From Pedobacter sp. ok626 (GTDB taxonomy: Bacteria; Bacteroidota; Bacteroidia; Sphingobacteriales; Sphingobacteriaceae): a stretch of DNA of 64,000 nucleotides. This document shows, piece by piece, positions 16,886-26,031 of this stretch. The position numbers and the translations under genes were made by a program. The stretch is from the NCBI RefSeq assembly GCF_900100435.1, contig NZ_FNEX01000015.1:124001-188000 (forward strand). The letters are read 5' to 3'. Position 1 is the first letter of the stretch. Every line of letters begins with the position of its first letter. A model generated the notes under the pieces. It made no database searches. It was not told the DNA's origin and worked only from the letters and a program-made list of their open reading frames with translations.

Positions 16886-19800
16886 ATGAATTTTAATTCT
16901 ACTGCTACTGCTATGCCCGATGGCGCATGGTATTTTCTAAAAAAACTCCTGCTAGTCATGAAGTTGACAATACTTATCTTACTTGTAAGCTTGCTTTCTG
17001 TAAGCGCTAAAACTTTCAGTCAGATTAATCTGCGTGAAAAAAATATTCCTTTGGAGCAGATACTAAAGAAGGTTCGCAAACAAACAGGATATACTTTCAT
17101 ATATGAGTCAAATTTATTGAAAAAAGGAAGTCTTGTATCTGTAAATCTTACGGATGTATCACTTGATGAGGCGTTGAAAGCAATTTTTAAAAACCAACCA
17201 CTCACCTATAAGATGGTGGACAAAAACGTTATTGTCCAGAACAGCGAGTCAACGTTTATAGATAAGGTAACTGACCTGTTTAAATTGCAGATTTCTATAA
17301 AAGGGATGGTGACTGGCGAGGGACATCCTTTGGCTGGTGTAACCGTTTCAGTTAAGGGCTCTACGAGATCGACGGTAACCAACCTAAAGGGTGAGTTTAC
17401 TTTAAATAATCTGAATGAAGATGATGTCCTGATATTTCGTTATATCGGATATATCAACCAGGAATTGCCGTTGAAAGACAGGAAGTCCGCAAATCTTTCC
17501 ATAGCACTTCAACCAAGTAATACAAAACTTGACGAAATACAAGTTGTAGGTTACGGGCAAGCGACGAGTCAGCGACTAAGTACGGGATCAATAGCGAAAA
17601 TAAGTGCTGCAGAAATCGAGAAGCAACCCGTTACTAATGTATTGCAAGCGCTATCTGGACAAGTTCCAGGCCTCCTCATAAGCCAATCCAGTGGTTCTCC
17701 TGGTTCAGGTGTGGCAGTTCAGATTCGTGCGGCTACCTCGCTACCTGCAGTTGTCAGTGGTGTAGCAACTACCGGTACTTCTCCCCTATATATTATAGAT
17801 GGTGTACCTTTTCTGTCTGAACCTGTCTATTCAGCTGGAGGCAATACAGTTGGATATCTGAAACCATCATACGGCAACAGTCCTTTGAATGCAATTAATC
17901 CAAGTGATATCGAGAACATTGAGATACTTAAAGATGCAGATGCGACTTCTATATATGGTAGCCGTGGTGGAAATGGAGTTGTGTTAATCACTACTAAAAA
18001 AGGCAAGCCGGGAAAAACGAAGTTGGATGTTAATCTTAGTAAGGGGATTTCGTCTATCTCAAATTTACACCGGGTTAAAAACATGACGTTGGAACAATAT
18101 CTTGAAGTTCGTCGTGCAGCCTTCGCCAACTCCGGAGTCGTACCAACTACGACTAATGCCCCCGACCTTACAATTTGGGATACAAATACTTCAACGGATT
18201 TTGAGAAAGTATTGATGGGCAAGACTGCGCAAACAACAGATGCTTCGACTTCCTTTTCCGGAGGAAGTACACAAACAAACTTTCTTTTAAGCGGAACTTA
18301 CCACAAAGAAACGACCGTGATCCCAGGCGATTATAGTTACGATAGAGGCGCTATACACCTCGCTGTTGAGCATAATTCTTTAGACCGAAAATTTACAGCC
18401 AAGATTACATCTATGCTTGTGTTGGATAAAAACAACAATGTTTCGCGACTTGGGCAAACAACTGATCTGGCATATATTGCATTTACGCAGGCTCCAAACT
18501 TTCCACTGTATGATGAAACTGGGCAAAATCTTTACTGGATTAATCAGTCGGCGCTCTCCTATCAGAACCCTTTGAAATTTTTATATCAGCCTTATGAGGC
18601 AAAAAACAACAATTTGATCGGTAGTATCAATCTGAAGTATTCGCCAGTTGAGGGGTTGAATATCAGATTGAATTCTTCCTATAATAAACTGGTAGCGGAC
18701 GCCAGAAATCTCAATTTGTCAAAAAGTATTAGTCCTTTCACAACCACGTTACCATCGGCAGCTTTTCAACAAAACACCGCAACCACATGGAACGTAGAGC
18801 CGATGGCTGATTATACCACAAAAATTGGTCAAGGTACCCTTAATATACTAGGAGGGGCTACCTTTCAGAGCAATCAATACGATCAGCCATTTTATATCAT
18901 TGGAACTAATTATACTTCTGATGCACTAGTTAATTCCATTTCAAACGCTGGGACGGTACGTACATATAATTTTGACTCTGATTACAAATATCAATCAGTC
19001 TTTGGAAGATTAAATTACAATTGGCACAACAAGTACATCGCAAATCTAAATTACCGGTATGACGGTTCTTCTAAATTTGGAAATAATAACCGTTTTGGTA
19101 GTTTTGGTTCGGCGGCATTAGCCTGGATTTTTACAGAAGAAAACTGGATCAAGGATAAGATAGCATTCTTGAGTTATGGTAAGCTTCGTTCCAGCTACGG
19201 TATTACTGGAAACGATCAGATCCCTAATTACTTGTATCTAGACACTTATAGCACTTCTAATTACACTTACGGAGGTATTTCCGGACTAAATCCTACTAAG
19301 CTGGCAAATCCAGACCTGAAATGGGAAGTAAATAAAAAGCTGGAAGTTGCCATGGATTTAGGTTTCTTCAAAGACCGCATATTGGTTACGGGGGCATATT
19401 ATGTAAACAATACCGACAACCCCCTGGTAAGTAGTCCAGTTACCGGAGTTACCGGGTTTACATCAATGTACGCTAATATGCCAGCAAGAATTCAACAGAA
19501 GGGATTGGAATTTACGTTGACTACCCAAAATTTCAAATCAAAAAGTTTTAGCTGGACGACAAACTTTAACATTAGTTTTAACAAAAGCACATTAGTTTCA
19601 TTTCCAACAATAGCAAATACAGCATATATCAATTATATGGTGGTTGGCAAGGAAATGAGTACAATTTATGCCAGAAAATATACCGGGTTATCTGCTCAAG
19701 ATGGTTTACCGACATTCCTTGATGCAAACAATAATGGATCTACATCATTAAATGAAAGCGGTTTGGCCGACAATGGCTTAGGTGATTATGTTGCAATTGG

Positions 19801-20299
19801 CAAAACGAACCCTGATTTTTTTGGAGGAATGAACAACAGTCTAAGCTATAAAGGTTTTCAACTGGATTTTCTTTTTCAGTTTACAGGAAAAAGTACAAAA
19901 TACAACATCGATTATTATACGGGTATTGCTCCTCCAGGATACAATCCCATTAACATGTCAAGCTACGCATATGAACTCTTTAAAGCTACCGACGGGAAAA
20001 TAGCCACACGTACAGCTGGGATCAATATCGATGGAACTCCTTATAACAGTTATTATAAATATACGCAATCTGATGCAATGGTCAGTAACGGTGCCTATCT
20101 GAGATTGAAAAATGTTGCGCTTTCCTACAATTTTAAGAACGACTGGATTAAAGCCCTGCATTTGGGCTCGGCGCAAGTATTTTTGCAAGGACAGAATCTC
20201 CTGACTTTTACAAACTTTAAAGGTTATGATCCGGAGAGCCCAGCGAGTAATATACCACCATTGACAACATTTGTGGCAGGTCTTAAATTCTCATTCTAA
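16886..20299 (+). CDS. SusC/RagA-type TonB-dependent transporter, locus 2
   Basis: 1137 residues from ATG 16886; the upstream TTG 16844 adds residues unlike the family start. The signal region (MPDGAWYFLKKLLLVMKLTI) is followed by STN (about 45-120), a carboxypeptidase-like regulatory domain (about 135-205, ISIKGMVTGEGHPLAGVTV), plug (about 215-370, ALSGQVPGLLISQSSG; IDGVPFLSEP; IYGSRGGNGVVLITT) and barrel ending VAGLKFSF. It is a signalling transporter paired with the preceding FecR/sigma and the SusD gene 11 bases downstream. The ligand is unknown. Similarity to SusC 1 is family-level only, so this locus is not a recent copy of locus 1. Confidence 0.94.
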   Translation: MNFNSTATAMPDGAWYFLKKLLLVMKLTILILLVSLLSVSAKTFSQINLREKNIPLEQILKKVRKQTGYTFIYESNLLKKGSLVSVNLTDVSLDEALKAIFKNQPLTYKMVDKNVIVQNSESTFIDKVTDLFKLQISIKGMVTGEGHPLAGVTVSVKGSTRSTVTNLKGEFTLNNLNEDDVLIFRYIGYINQELPLKDRKSANLSIALQPSNTKLDEIQVVGYGQATSQRLSTGSIAKISAAEIEKQPVTNVLQALSGQVPGLLISQSSGSPGSGVAVQIRAATSLPAVVSGVATTGTSPLYIIDGVPFLSEPVYSAGGNTVGYLKPSYGNSPLNAINPSDIENIEILKDADATSIYGSRGGNGVVLITTKKGKPGKTKLDVNLSKGISSISNLHRVKNMTLEQYLEVRRAAFANSGVVPTTTNAPDLTIWDTNTSTDFEKVLMGKTAQTTDASTSFSGGSTQTNFLLSGTYHKETTVIPGDYSYDRGAIHLAVEHNSLDRKFTAKITSMLVLDKNNNVSRLGQTTDLAYIAFTQAPNFPLYDETGQNLYWINQSALSYQNPLKFLYQPYEAKNNNLIGSINLKYSPVEGLNIRLNSSYNKLVADARNLNLSKSISPFTTTLPSAAFQQNTATTWNVEPMADYTTKIGQGTLNILGGATFQSNQYDQPFYIIGTNYTSDALVNSISNAGTVRTYNFDSDYKYQSVFGRLNYNWHNKYIANLNYRYDGSSKFGNNNRFGSFGSAALAWIFTEENWIKDKIAFLSYGKLRSSYGITGNDQIPNYLYLDTYSTSNYTYGGISGLNPTKLANPDLKWEVNKKLEVAMDLGFFKDRILVTGAYYVNNTDNPLVSSPVTGVTGFTSMYANMPARIQQKGLEFTLTTQNFKSKSFSWTTNFNISFNKSTLVSFPTIANTAYINYMVVGKEMSTIYARKYTGLSAQDGLPTFLDANNNGSTSLNESGLADNGLGDYVAIGKTNPDFFGGMNNSLSYKGFQLDFLFQFTGKSTKYNIDYYTGIAPPGYNPINMSSYAYELFKATDGKIATRTAGINIDGTPYNSYYKYTQSDAMVSNGAYLRLKNVALSYNFKNDWIKALHLGSAQVFLQGQNLLTFTNFKGYDPESPASNIPPLTTFVAGLKFSF

Positions 20300-20310
20300 A
20301 TCTAATCAGC

Positions 20311-21717
20311 ATGAAAACTACTAATCTTTTATATCGCATATACTTATCAGTCTTTATCGTTGCGGCTTCCTTTGCAATAAGCGGTTGCAAAAAATTTGTT
20401 GATGTTGGCGCTCCAAACAGTCAGCTTGTTTCTGCCACAGTTTATATTAATGACGCCACATTAAAATCGGCGCTTGCAGGACTATTCAGTCAAATGGCCA
20501 ATGAAACCTCTACGAACTTGCAATTCAATTTATCGTTTGTAACAGGAAATTCAGCAGATGAGATGAAATTCTATATCCCAAACGAAACTTATGATGGTTT
20601 CATTACGAATAGCATTTACGACGACAATGCTACTGTTCAAGGGATGTGGAATTCCTCTTACGCACTGATTTATAAAGCAAATTTAATTATAGAAGGTGTT
20701 CAGTCAAGTAAAGAAGGTTTGACTGATGCTATGAAAAAAGAGGCAATTGCCGAAGCAAAGTTTGTGAGAGCATATTATTATTTCTATCTCACCAATCTAT
20801 GGGGAGATGTTCCATTGGCACTCAGCACAAATGCAGTAGTCAACAATACACTATTTCGGAGTCCAAAGGCCGAGGTCTATAAACAAATTATCCAAGATCT
20901 TATTGATGCCAGAGATGGATTACAGGCAGATTATAGTTACGGGGCTGGCGAGAGAATAAAGCCTAACAAATATGCCGCTATTGCACTTTTAGCACGAGTT
21001 TACCTATATACCGGAGACTATGTAAATGCACAATCTAATGCCTCTACCGTCATCAGTTACACCACTTTGTATAACATCTTGCCTACCGCTTCTTTAACTG
21101 GAATATTTGTAAAAAACAATACAGAAGCTATATTTCAACTAAATTCCGCTGCTTTTGTTGGATTTACACAGGAAGGGCAAACTTACGCACAGGGAAGTAC
21201 ACAAGTACCCATGTACCAAATATCTGATTATTTGCTAAATGCTTTCGAAACAGGTGATAAAAGATTCTCGAGTTGGGTGGGAAAATCAACTTATCAGGGT
21301 GTCGATTATTATTATCCGTCCAAATACAAGCAAAAAGTACAAAACAGCACCGCATTGGCGGAATATCCTACTTATTTAAGATTAGGCGAGCAATATTTGA
21401 TACGTGCGGAAGCGAAAGTAATGCAAAATGACCTGGACGGTGCCATATCAGATATTAATGTAATTCGTAATCGTGCAGGTTTACTTGTCACTAGTGCCGT
21501 AGCGAAAGCAGATATTATACTTGCTATCGAACGCGAGCGTAGAATAGAATTGTTTGGAGAATGCGGACACCGCTGGAATGATTTAAGGAGAACAGGAAGA
21601 GCCGGGACAGTCTTAGGAGCAATAAAACCTTTGTGGAACGAAAATGCTGTACTTTATCCCATCCCAAGGTCTGAACGGCTTAACAACAACAACCTGAGCC
21701 AAAATAAGGGATATTAA
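20311..21717 (+). CDS. SusD/RagB-type surface lipoprotein, locus 2
   Basis: 468 residues; lipobox Cys26 in FAISGCKKF. It shows the SusD pattern: EAKFVRAYYYFYLTNLWGDVP in the helical core, LARVYLYTGDYVNAQ in a TPR-like pair, YLRLGEQYLIRAEAK and the C-terminal RRIELFGECGHRWNDLRRTG block. It partners the SusC encoded just upstream. It resembles the SusD at 62113-63537 more than that of locus 1, including the RRIELF-GHRW-DL-RTGRA block. Confidence 0.94.
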   Translation: MKTTNLLYRIYLSVFIVAASFAISGCKKFVDVGAPNSQLVSATVYINDATLKSALAGLFSQMANETSTNLQFNLSFVTGNSADEMKFYIPNETYDGFITNSIYDDNATVQGMWNSSYALIYKANLIIEGVQSSKEGLTDAMKKEAIAEAKFVRAYYYFYLTNLWGDVPLALSTNAVVNNTLFRSPKAEVYKQIIQDLIDARDGLQADYSYGAGERIKPNKYAAIALLARVYLYTGDYVNAQSNASTVISYTTLYNILPTASLTGIFVKNNTEAIFQLNSAAFVGFTQEGQTYAQGSTQVPMYQISDYLLNAFETGDKRFSSWVGKSTYQGVDYYYPSKYKQKVQNSTALAEYPTYLRLGEQYLIRAEAKVMQNDLDGAISDINVIRNRAGLLVTSAVAKADIILAIERERRIELFGECGHRWNDLRRTGRAGTVLGAIKPLWNENAVLYPIPRSERLNNNNLSQNKGY

Positions 21718-21747
21718 AAACATCCCCCATTATTTGACACATCTAAC

Positions 21748-21789
21748 ACTGTAACAATCATTCAATTAAAATTGAATGATTGTTACAGT
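21748..21789 (+). terminator. 20-bp perfect inverted repeat between susD 2 and the TlpA gene
   Basis: The arms 21748-21767 and 21770-21789 are perfectly complementary with only AA between them (outer end ACTGTAACAATC, inner end CAATT). It is followed by a weakly T-rich stretch. It can act as a terminator or mRNA 3' guard; TGTAACA/TGTTACA ends also resemble a protein-binding dyad. Confidence 0.6.
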
Positions 21790-21814
21790 TCTTTCTACAC
21801 TCAATTGTTATCAT

Positions 21815-22951
21815 ATGAGAAAAATATCTTTGATGTTCCTGTGCTTTATTTTAATGGGTACATTTAACCTTAAGTCGCAGGAAAAAACTGCTGGCTATAC
21901 TATCTACGGGGACGTGACAGCTATTCCAGATGCTGAAATGGTTTACCTAACAGCTTCAAACTTATCCGATAGTGCAAAAGTAAAAGATGGTAAGTTTGCT
22001 TTTAAAGGATTTATTGGTACCCCGGAGAGAGCCGCTCTTCGTCTGAAGCATCGTGGACAAGGGAGAATTACAACGATCATCCATGAAGACAATTTGAAAC
22101 TGTTTCTTTCGAACGGCAAAGTTTTTGTAAAGTCTGCAGACAAGTTTAACACATCTACTATCAATGCCGGGAAATTACATGATGAGTATATCACTTATTA
22201 TGCAGGCTTATTTAAGATCTATAACGCGATGCAGCCTGTAAATACCAGGTATTATGCTTATGCAAGAGAAAATAACACCAAGCTTATGCAGGAAACCAAG
22301 GTTAAATTAGATTCGCTTCGTGCAATTGAATTTGCCTACGCAACGGACTTCATCCGAAAAAAGCCAAAATCACCCATAGCGCTTTACGCAGTGCAAGAAC
22401 TTGCCAAACCTATTGCAAATCCGCCGGATTTCCCATCAGCATTTTTGCTACTCGACACTTCACTCCAACAAACTCCATTAGGAAGATCGCTCCAAAAGAT
22501 GATTGACGTTAAAAATTCATATGTAAAAGGACATCTCATTCCTGATTTTGCACAACCCGATCTGTCTGGAAAATTAGTGAAAGTCGGTGATTTTCGGGGC
22601 AAGTACCTATTCATCGACTTCTGGGCTTCGTGGTGCGGGCCATGTCGACTAGAGAATCCAAATCTAAAGCGGAGTTTCGAAAAATACAAAAATGATGGAT
22701 TCGTTGTACTAGCTGTATCTATTGACGAATCTAAGGAAAAGTGGATTAACGCAATCAATCAAGATGGGACTGATAACTTTATTCATGTTGGCGATATGAA
22801 AGGCAGGGCAAATTCAGCTGCTCAACTTTTAAAAGTTAGCAGTATACCTCAGAATTTTCTAATCGATCCTTCGGGAAAGATTCTTGGCAAGAATCTCCAT
22901 GGTCTTGACCTTGATAACGCATTGGAAAAAATATTTAATAATTTAAGATAA
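21815..22951 (+). CDS. TlpA-like thiol-disulfide oxidoreductase with DUF4369 domain, locus 2
   Basis: 378 residues from ATG 21815; the earlier start at 21776 lies within the inverted repeat and lacks a signal-peptide shape. Signal peptide about 1-21 (CFILMGTFNLKSQ), DUF4369-like domain (about 27-110), helical linker, thioredoxin fold with WASWCGPC (Cys274, Cys277) and SIPQNFLID. Same domain plan and position as the gene closing locus 1; it should act in the periplasm on disulfides of an unknown client. Confidence 0.88.
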   Translation: MRKISLMFLCFILMGTFNLKSQEKTAGYTIYGDVTAIPDAEMVYLTASNLSDSAKVKDGKFAFKGFIGTPERAALRLKHRGQGRITTIIHEDNLKLFLSNGKVFVKSADKFNTSTINAGKLHDEYITYYAGLFKIYNAMQPVNTRYYAYARENNTKLMQETKVKLDSLRAIEFAYATDFIRKKPKSPIALYAVQELAKPIANPPDFPSAFLLLDTSLQQTPLGRSLQKMIDVKNSYVKGHLIPDFAQPDLSGKLVKVGDFRGKYLFIDFWASWCGPCRLENPNLKRSFEKYKNDGFVVLAVSIDESKEKWINAINQDGTDNFIHVGDMKGRANSAAQLLKVSSIPQNFLIDPSGKILGKNLHGLDLDNALEKIFNNLR

Positions 22952-22976
22952 TTCTCGAAAAAGGCCATGATTTACA

Positions 22977-23009
22977 CTGCCCCAAATCGTGTCTAACTTT
23001 TTGGGGCAG
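22977..23009 (+). terminator. terminator after locus 2
   Basis: CTGCCCCAA (22977-22985) pairs with TTGGGGCAG (23001-23009). It ends the locus 2 transcript 26 bases after the TlpA gene, immediately before the right copy of the 182-bp repeat. Confidence 0.65.
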
Positions 23010-23015
23010 CGTAAG

Positions 23016-23197
23016 ATTGCAGGGCCGTTTTGTGTGCTCCGCATCAGCGAGAGCATCTATTTCGGTCTTTCTAAGTCATTATTAACGAGACTAATTGCCA
23101 AAATCAAGCTATGAAGGTGTTCATAATAGGCAATTAGATTAGCTCGTTCTGCATTCGGTAATATGCGGCTTTTGGTATAGAAACTCTGTTGGATCAT
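23016..23197. repeat. 182-bp direct repeat, right copy
   Basis: Matches 14612-14793 at about 95 percent. It includes GCAGGGCCGTTTT, the right arm of the terminator at 14593, but here without its left arm, which shows the copy derives from the end of locus 1. Confidence 0.9.
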
Positions 23198-23332
23198 TCT
23201 CCAGAGATATTCGAGACTATCGTCGAGTGAATAGGTTTCAAAAAAATTCTTTAAGGTAGTTTTTACAAACGTATCAAGCTCAGCTTTTGTTCCTGATGGT
23301 CTTTTGTGTAGAAATTGGTCGGGTGCATACAT
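23057..23332 (-). CDS. hypothetical 91-residue protein, intact copy
   Basis: A soluble, helical, charged protein (MYAPDQFLHKRPSG ... AYYEHLHSLILAISLVNNDL). No signal peptide or membrane segment. The gene ends convergently with locus 2, and its C-terminal half is duplicated at 14653-14793, implying it originally sat right behind locus 1 before locus 2 came between. I do not recognise a family. Confidence 0.6.
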   Translation of the reverse strand: MYAPDQFLHKRPSGTKAELDTFVKTTLKNFFETYSLDDSLEYLWRMIQQSFYTKSRILPNAERANLIAYYEHLHSLILAISLVNNDLERPK

Positions 23333-23416
23333 ATGCTCATTTTTTTATGGTTCAAAAAATGAGTCTCAGCAGGGATTTAGAGAAAGCTATAGTGGATTGG
23401 TTTTATCGCACAATAA

Positions 23417-23543
23417 CGAAAGTGTACTGTAGCAAGCTCTAAATACCGCACTTATGGGCTTACCACAGCCTTGGGAACGGGTTTACATAGAGCCTATAAC
23501 GCTACAGTGCACTTGCGAAAGTACAACAATATTTGTTATAGGC
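23417..23543. repeat. overlapping inverted repeats that can form alternative stems
   Basis: CGAAAGTGTACTGTAGC (23417-23433) is complementary with 2 mismatches to GCTACAGTGCACTTGCG (23501-23517). GCCTATAAC (23492-23500), directly beside the second arm, is complementary to GTTATAGGC (23535-23543). The two stems interlock, so they compete or form a pseudoknot. Confidence 0.55.
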
Positions 23544-23695
23544 ATTAATCTACTGTCTCTTCCCGTACTTGTGGTAATTTATAAGTGGAGACTCTGAATT
23601 AATACCTCATTTAAGAAGTATGATCTGTTATTGTCGTTTCTTTATTTCATTGGCTAAGGGTTTTAGGTCGTTTTAATCAGGTTGTATTTTATCAG

Positions 23696-23772
23696 GTTAT
23701 TTAAGCAAACCTCCCGAGAAAATTAACAATAAACCCTACTTAGCTGAAATTTGGTGGAAAACGCAGTAAAAT
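23696..23772. repeat. 77-bp dispersed repeat, copy 1
   Basis: Same orientation and about 95 percent identity to 41041-41117 (4 mismatches). It contains CAAACCTCCCGAGAAAATTA and GGAAAACGCAGTAAAAT. The end of the unit, CGCAGTAAAAT followed by CGACAAAATAAAATATC, is repeated at 38846-38880. Confidence 0.8.
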
Positions 23773-23845
23773 TGCCTTCCGACAAAATAAAATATCGAGG
23801 AGCATTAATTCGGATTTTACATCTTTAAACAATGAGGCACCCAAC

Positions 23846-24427
23846 TTATCCCTCGATAATTTTTTCTATCTCTTGAGGATTAATGTCGCCGATCTGATTT
23901 CGAATTTTCCATCCCGGCCACCATGATCTCGTTGAAGTCGAAATTGTTGCACCAGGTATTTCATTGGTTAGCTTCGTTAGTTCTAACTCAACCAAACCTT
24001 TGTTTTTATTGTATAAAGATTTTGGCATAGCGATAATAATTCCTTCCTTAATCTCTTCCAGACGGGGAAAATTGTACAATTTTACAAATATATCAGGCGG
24101 CATATCTTCGTCGCATACTCGATTCCAATCAGGTGCCCATATTTCTGTATGGGAAAAGTCGGGGATCTTATCCCTTGTCTTCACATTGATGTATTTTGTA
24201 GTCCACTTGATATTACTTTCCTCGTTCCATTTCATTCTCCCAAAACCAAGCCAACGGTTTTCAAACTCATAACTTTGAAATGAACGGATAAATGCGGGTT
24301 CACTAGTTAAATTTATAAGTGCGTCCAACGAAGGCAAAAGGGCTTTCCATTTGTCCCATAAATATAAATTCGCCTCTGTTTTAGTATTAATTACCCAAAG
24401 TTTGTATGTTCTATATTTCCACTTCAT
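23846..24427 (-). CDS. hypothetical 193-residue protein
   Basis: A soluble tryptophan-rich protein with no signal peptide. The N-terminus reads MKWKYRTYKLWVINTKTEAN and a second basic/aromatic patch, STSTRSWWPGWKIRN, lies near residue 165. The ORF seems intact with an ATG start. It neighbours truncated genes and a dispersed repeat, an environment typical of recently acquired DNA. I do not recognise a family; toxin-immunity proteins often look like this but nothing in it proves that. Confidence 0.6.
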   Translation of the reverse strand: MKWKYRTYKLWVINTKTEANLYLWDKWKALLPSLDALINLTSEPAFIRSFQSYEFENRWLGFGRMKWNEESNIKWTTKYINVKTRDKIPDFSHTEIWAPDWNRVCDEDMPPDIFVKLYNFPRLEEIKEGIIIAMPKSLYNKNKGLVELELTKLTNEIPGATISTSTRSWWPGWKIRNQIGDINPQEIEKIIEG

Positions 24428-24474
24428 TTATTGCATTTAAGAGTTATTTACGAATTGTCCGACTTTATGAGCCT

Positions 24475-25080
24475 CTACAGGTTTCTAAAGAGATCGGCTA
24501 ATACAACGTCATTTTGAATCAGCCCTATTTTATGTATGTTATCCTTTGTGCCAAAAGTGGTCACCATTACTGTAAAGATAGTCTTTGAATATCCGGTTCT
24601 CGTTCTGAATACCTGTTGCTTACTCCTCAGTATTTCGGCATACGGTTTATCAATTATAAATTCAGAATTTGAGAACTTCATTTCACATAGACTTATACAA
24701 TTGTCTGCCCGATCAATAAGTAAATCAATTTGAGCTCCTGAATCACCTTTTCCAGGAACATATCGCCATATTGAATCTTCCGTGTAAATTCCAGAAATCC
24801 CCAGAGCATACTTAATTTGACGAACGTGTTTTAGACAGACACTTTCAAAAGCCATACCACTCCAACTCTTCCATGTTTGTGTAGCAGATAGCTTCAACCA
24901 AGTACCCTCACCTGTAGCCCTGCTATTTTCCATATACTTCAGATAAAAACAAGAAAACTCATCAGAGAGTTTATAAATGCTATCTCTTACGCTCTTGTCA
25001 TAGGGTAAATAAGCAGATATAAATCCAGATTCTTTAAGCTCTTCCAGTAACAGCGATGCTATATAAAAATCTGTAATAAT
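24475..25080 (-). pseudogene. 3' fragment of an archaeal-type AAA ATPase (DUF234 end)
   Basis: The reverse frame is open from a stop at 25081-25083. It reads ESGFISAYLPYDKSVRD, YKLSDEFSCFYLKYME, then the DUF234 domain of ATPase_2-type proteins: WKSWSGMAFESVCLKHVRQI, ALGISGIYTE, GAQIDLLIDRADNCISLCEM and VVLADLFRNL. The nucleotide-binding front (about 270 residues in complete members) is absent, and no Walker motif occurs upstream. So this is a 5'-truncated gene. Counting only from the internal ATG (24933) hides about 49 residues of real homology. Confidence 0.8.
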
Positions 25081-25162
25081 TTAACCCAACATAACCAGCC
25101 ACAACTAGAAAAACATATTAACTTATGGCTGATTATAAGCAGAACCACACCCAATTATGAAG

Positions 25163-25342
25163 TTAAAAACCATACATACCACCAGAAACGGAAATTTGCT
25201 CTCCCGTGATCCAGGTTGCATCATCGGAAGCCAAAAATACAGCAGCTTTCGCAATATCTTCAGGCTGACCTCTGCGACCAAGCGGTGTGTTGGCAACAAA
25301 CATTTTTTCATACTCGCTGCCAGGGGTGGCGCCCGCACCTAC
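25163..25342 (-). pseudogene. 3' fragment of a short-chain dehydrogenase/reductase
   Basis: The reverse frame reads GATPGSEYEKMFVANTPLGR followed by RGQPEDIAKAAVFLASDDAT and WITGEQISVSGGMYGF-stop, the classical C-terminal end of SDR enzymes. Everything before this (Rossmann GxxxGIG, catalytic YxxxK) is missing; an in-frame stop occurs at 25343-25345. It is about a quarter of a normal SDR. Relic only. Confidence 0.85.
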
Positions 25343-25403
25343 TTATCTGGTGCTCCTTCGGTGCAACAATCAAAAAAACATAAAGCTGTTGCCTAATAGC
25401 GGC

Positions 25404-25967
25404 TTACCATTCGGAGGTGTTTTCAATTCCCGCATGTTTGGCATCAAACACCGGATCCTTTCCTGCCTTACGTTGCTCCTGATAGTCCTTTAATACTTTC
25501 ATTGCAGGCTTGCGCAGCAGCAGGATCGCAATAATGTTCAGCCAGGCCATCATACCTACACCAATGTCGCCCAAAGTCCAGGCTGCTTCAGCGGTTTTAA
25601 TCGAACCATAAAAGGTGGAAAACAACAGTAGAAGACGAAGGATATTCACCGCCCATTTATTCCCTTTTTTATCCAGATAACTTAAATTGGTTTCGGCAAT
25701 ATAATAATAGGCCATGATCGTCGTAAAAGCGAAAAATAACAGCGATACCGCCACGAATCCGGCACCCAGCGACGGGAAATGTGAGCTGATGGCTTGCTGG
25801 GTATATTCAGCACCAATTTTCGCGCCCGGCAGATTCTCGACAAGAAATCCCCCTTCCGGATTTAATACATTGTATTTGCCGGTAAACAGGATCATAAATG
25901 CAGCTGTACTCGCCGCTAGAAAATAATCGGTTCTTTTTTTATTATTAGATTTGGTTTCAAAACCTTT
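25404..25967 (-). pseudogene. 3' fragment of an alanine/glycine:cation symporter (AGCS)
   Basis: 187 codons are open from a stop at 25968-25970. They include KKRTDYFLAASTAAFMILFT, GKYNVLNPEGGFLVENLPG, AFTTIMAYYYIAETNLSYL and the amphipathic end of sodium:alanine symporters. Complete members have about 450-550 residues, so some 60 percent is missing from the front. It is the third 5'-truncated gene in a row on this strand. Confidence 0.82.
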
Positions 25968-26031
25968 TTACCTTTCTAGAAACTATTGGTCTCGATAGCC
26001 TGCTGTTACAGGGAATCCATGATTGAAGAAC

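Larger units (their letters stand above)
23333..23845. other. non-coding stretch with stem-loops and a dispersed repeat
   Basis: No gene seen. It contains two overlapping inverted repeats (entry at 23417) and a 77-bp dispersed repeat at 23696-23772. Next to that is GACAAAATAAAATATC at 23781-23796, which recurs at 38865 and 39072. Confidence 0.6.

Noticed and set aside
6324..22951. loci 1 and 2 as a recent tandem duplication
   Set aside because: Gene order is identical, but the SusC, SusD, FecR and sigma sequences differ throughout; only the flanking 182-bp repeat is recent.
24475..24933. intact 152-residue gene starting at the internal ATG 24933
   Set aside because: Homology to the ATPase_2/DUF234 family continues upstream to 25080, so the ATG is internal to a truncated gene.
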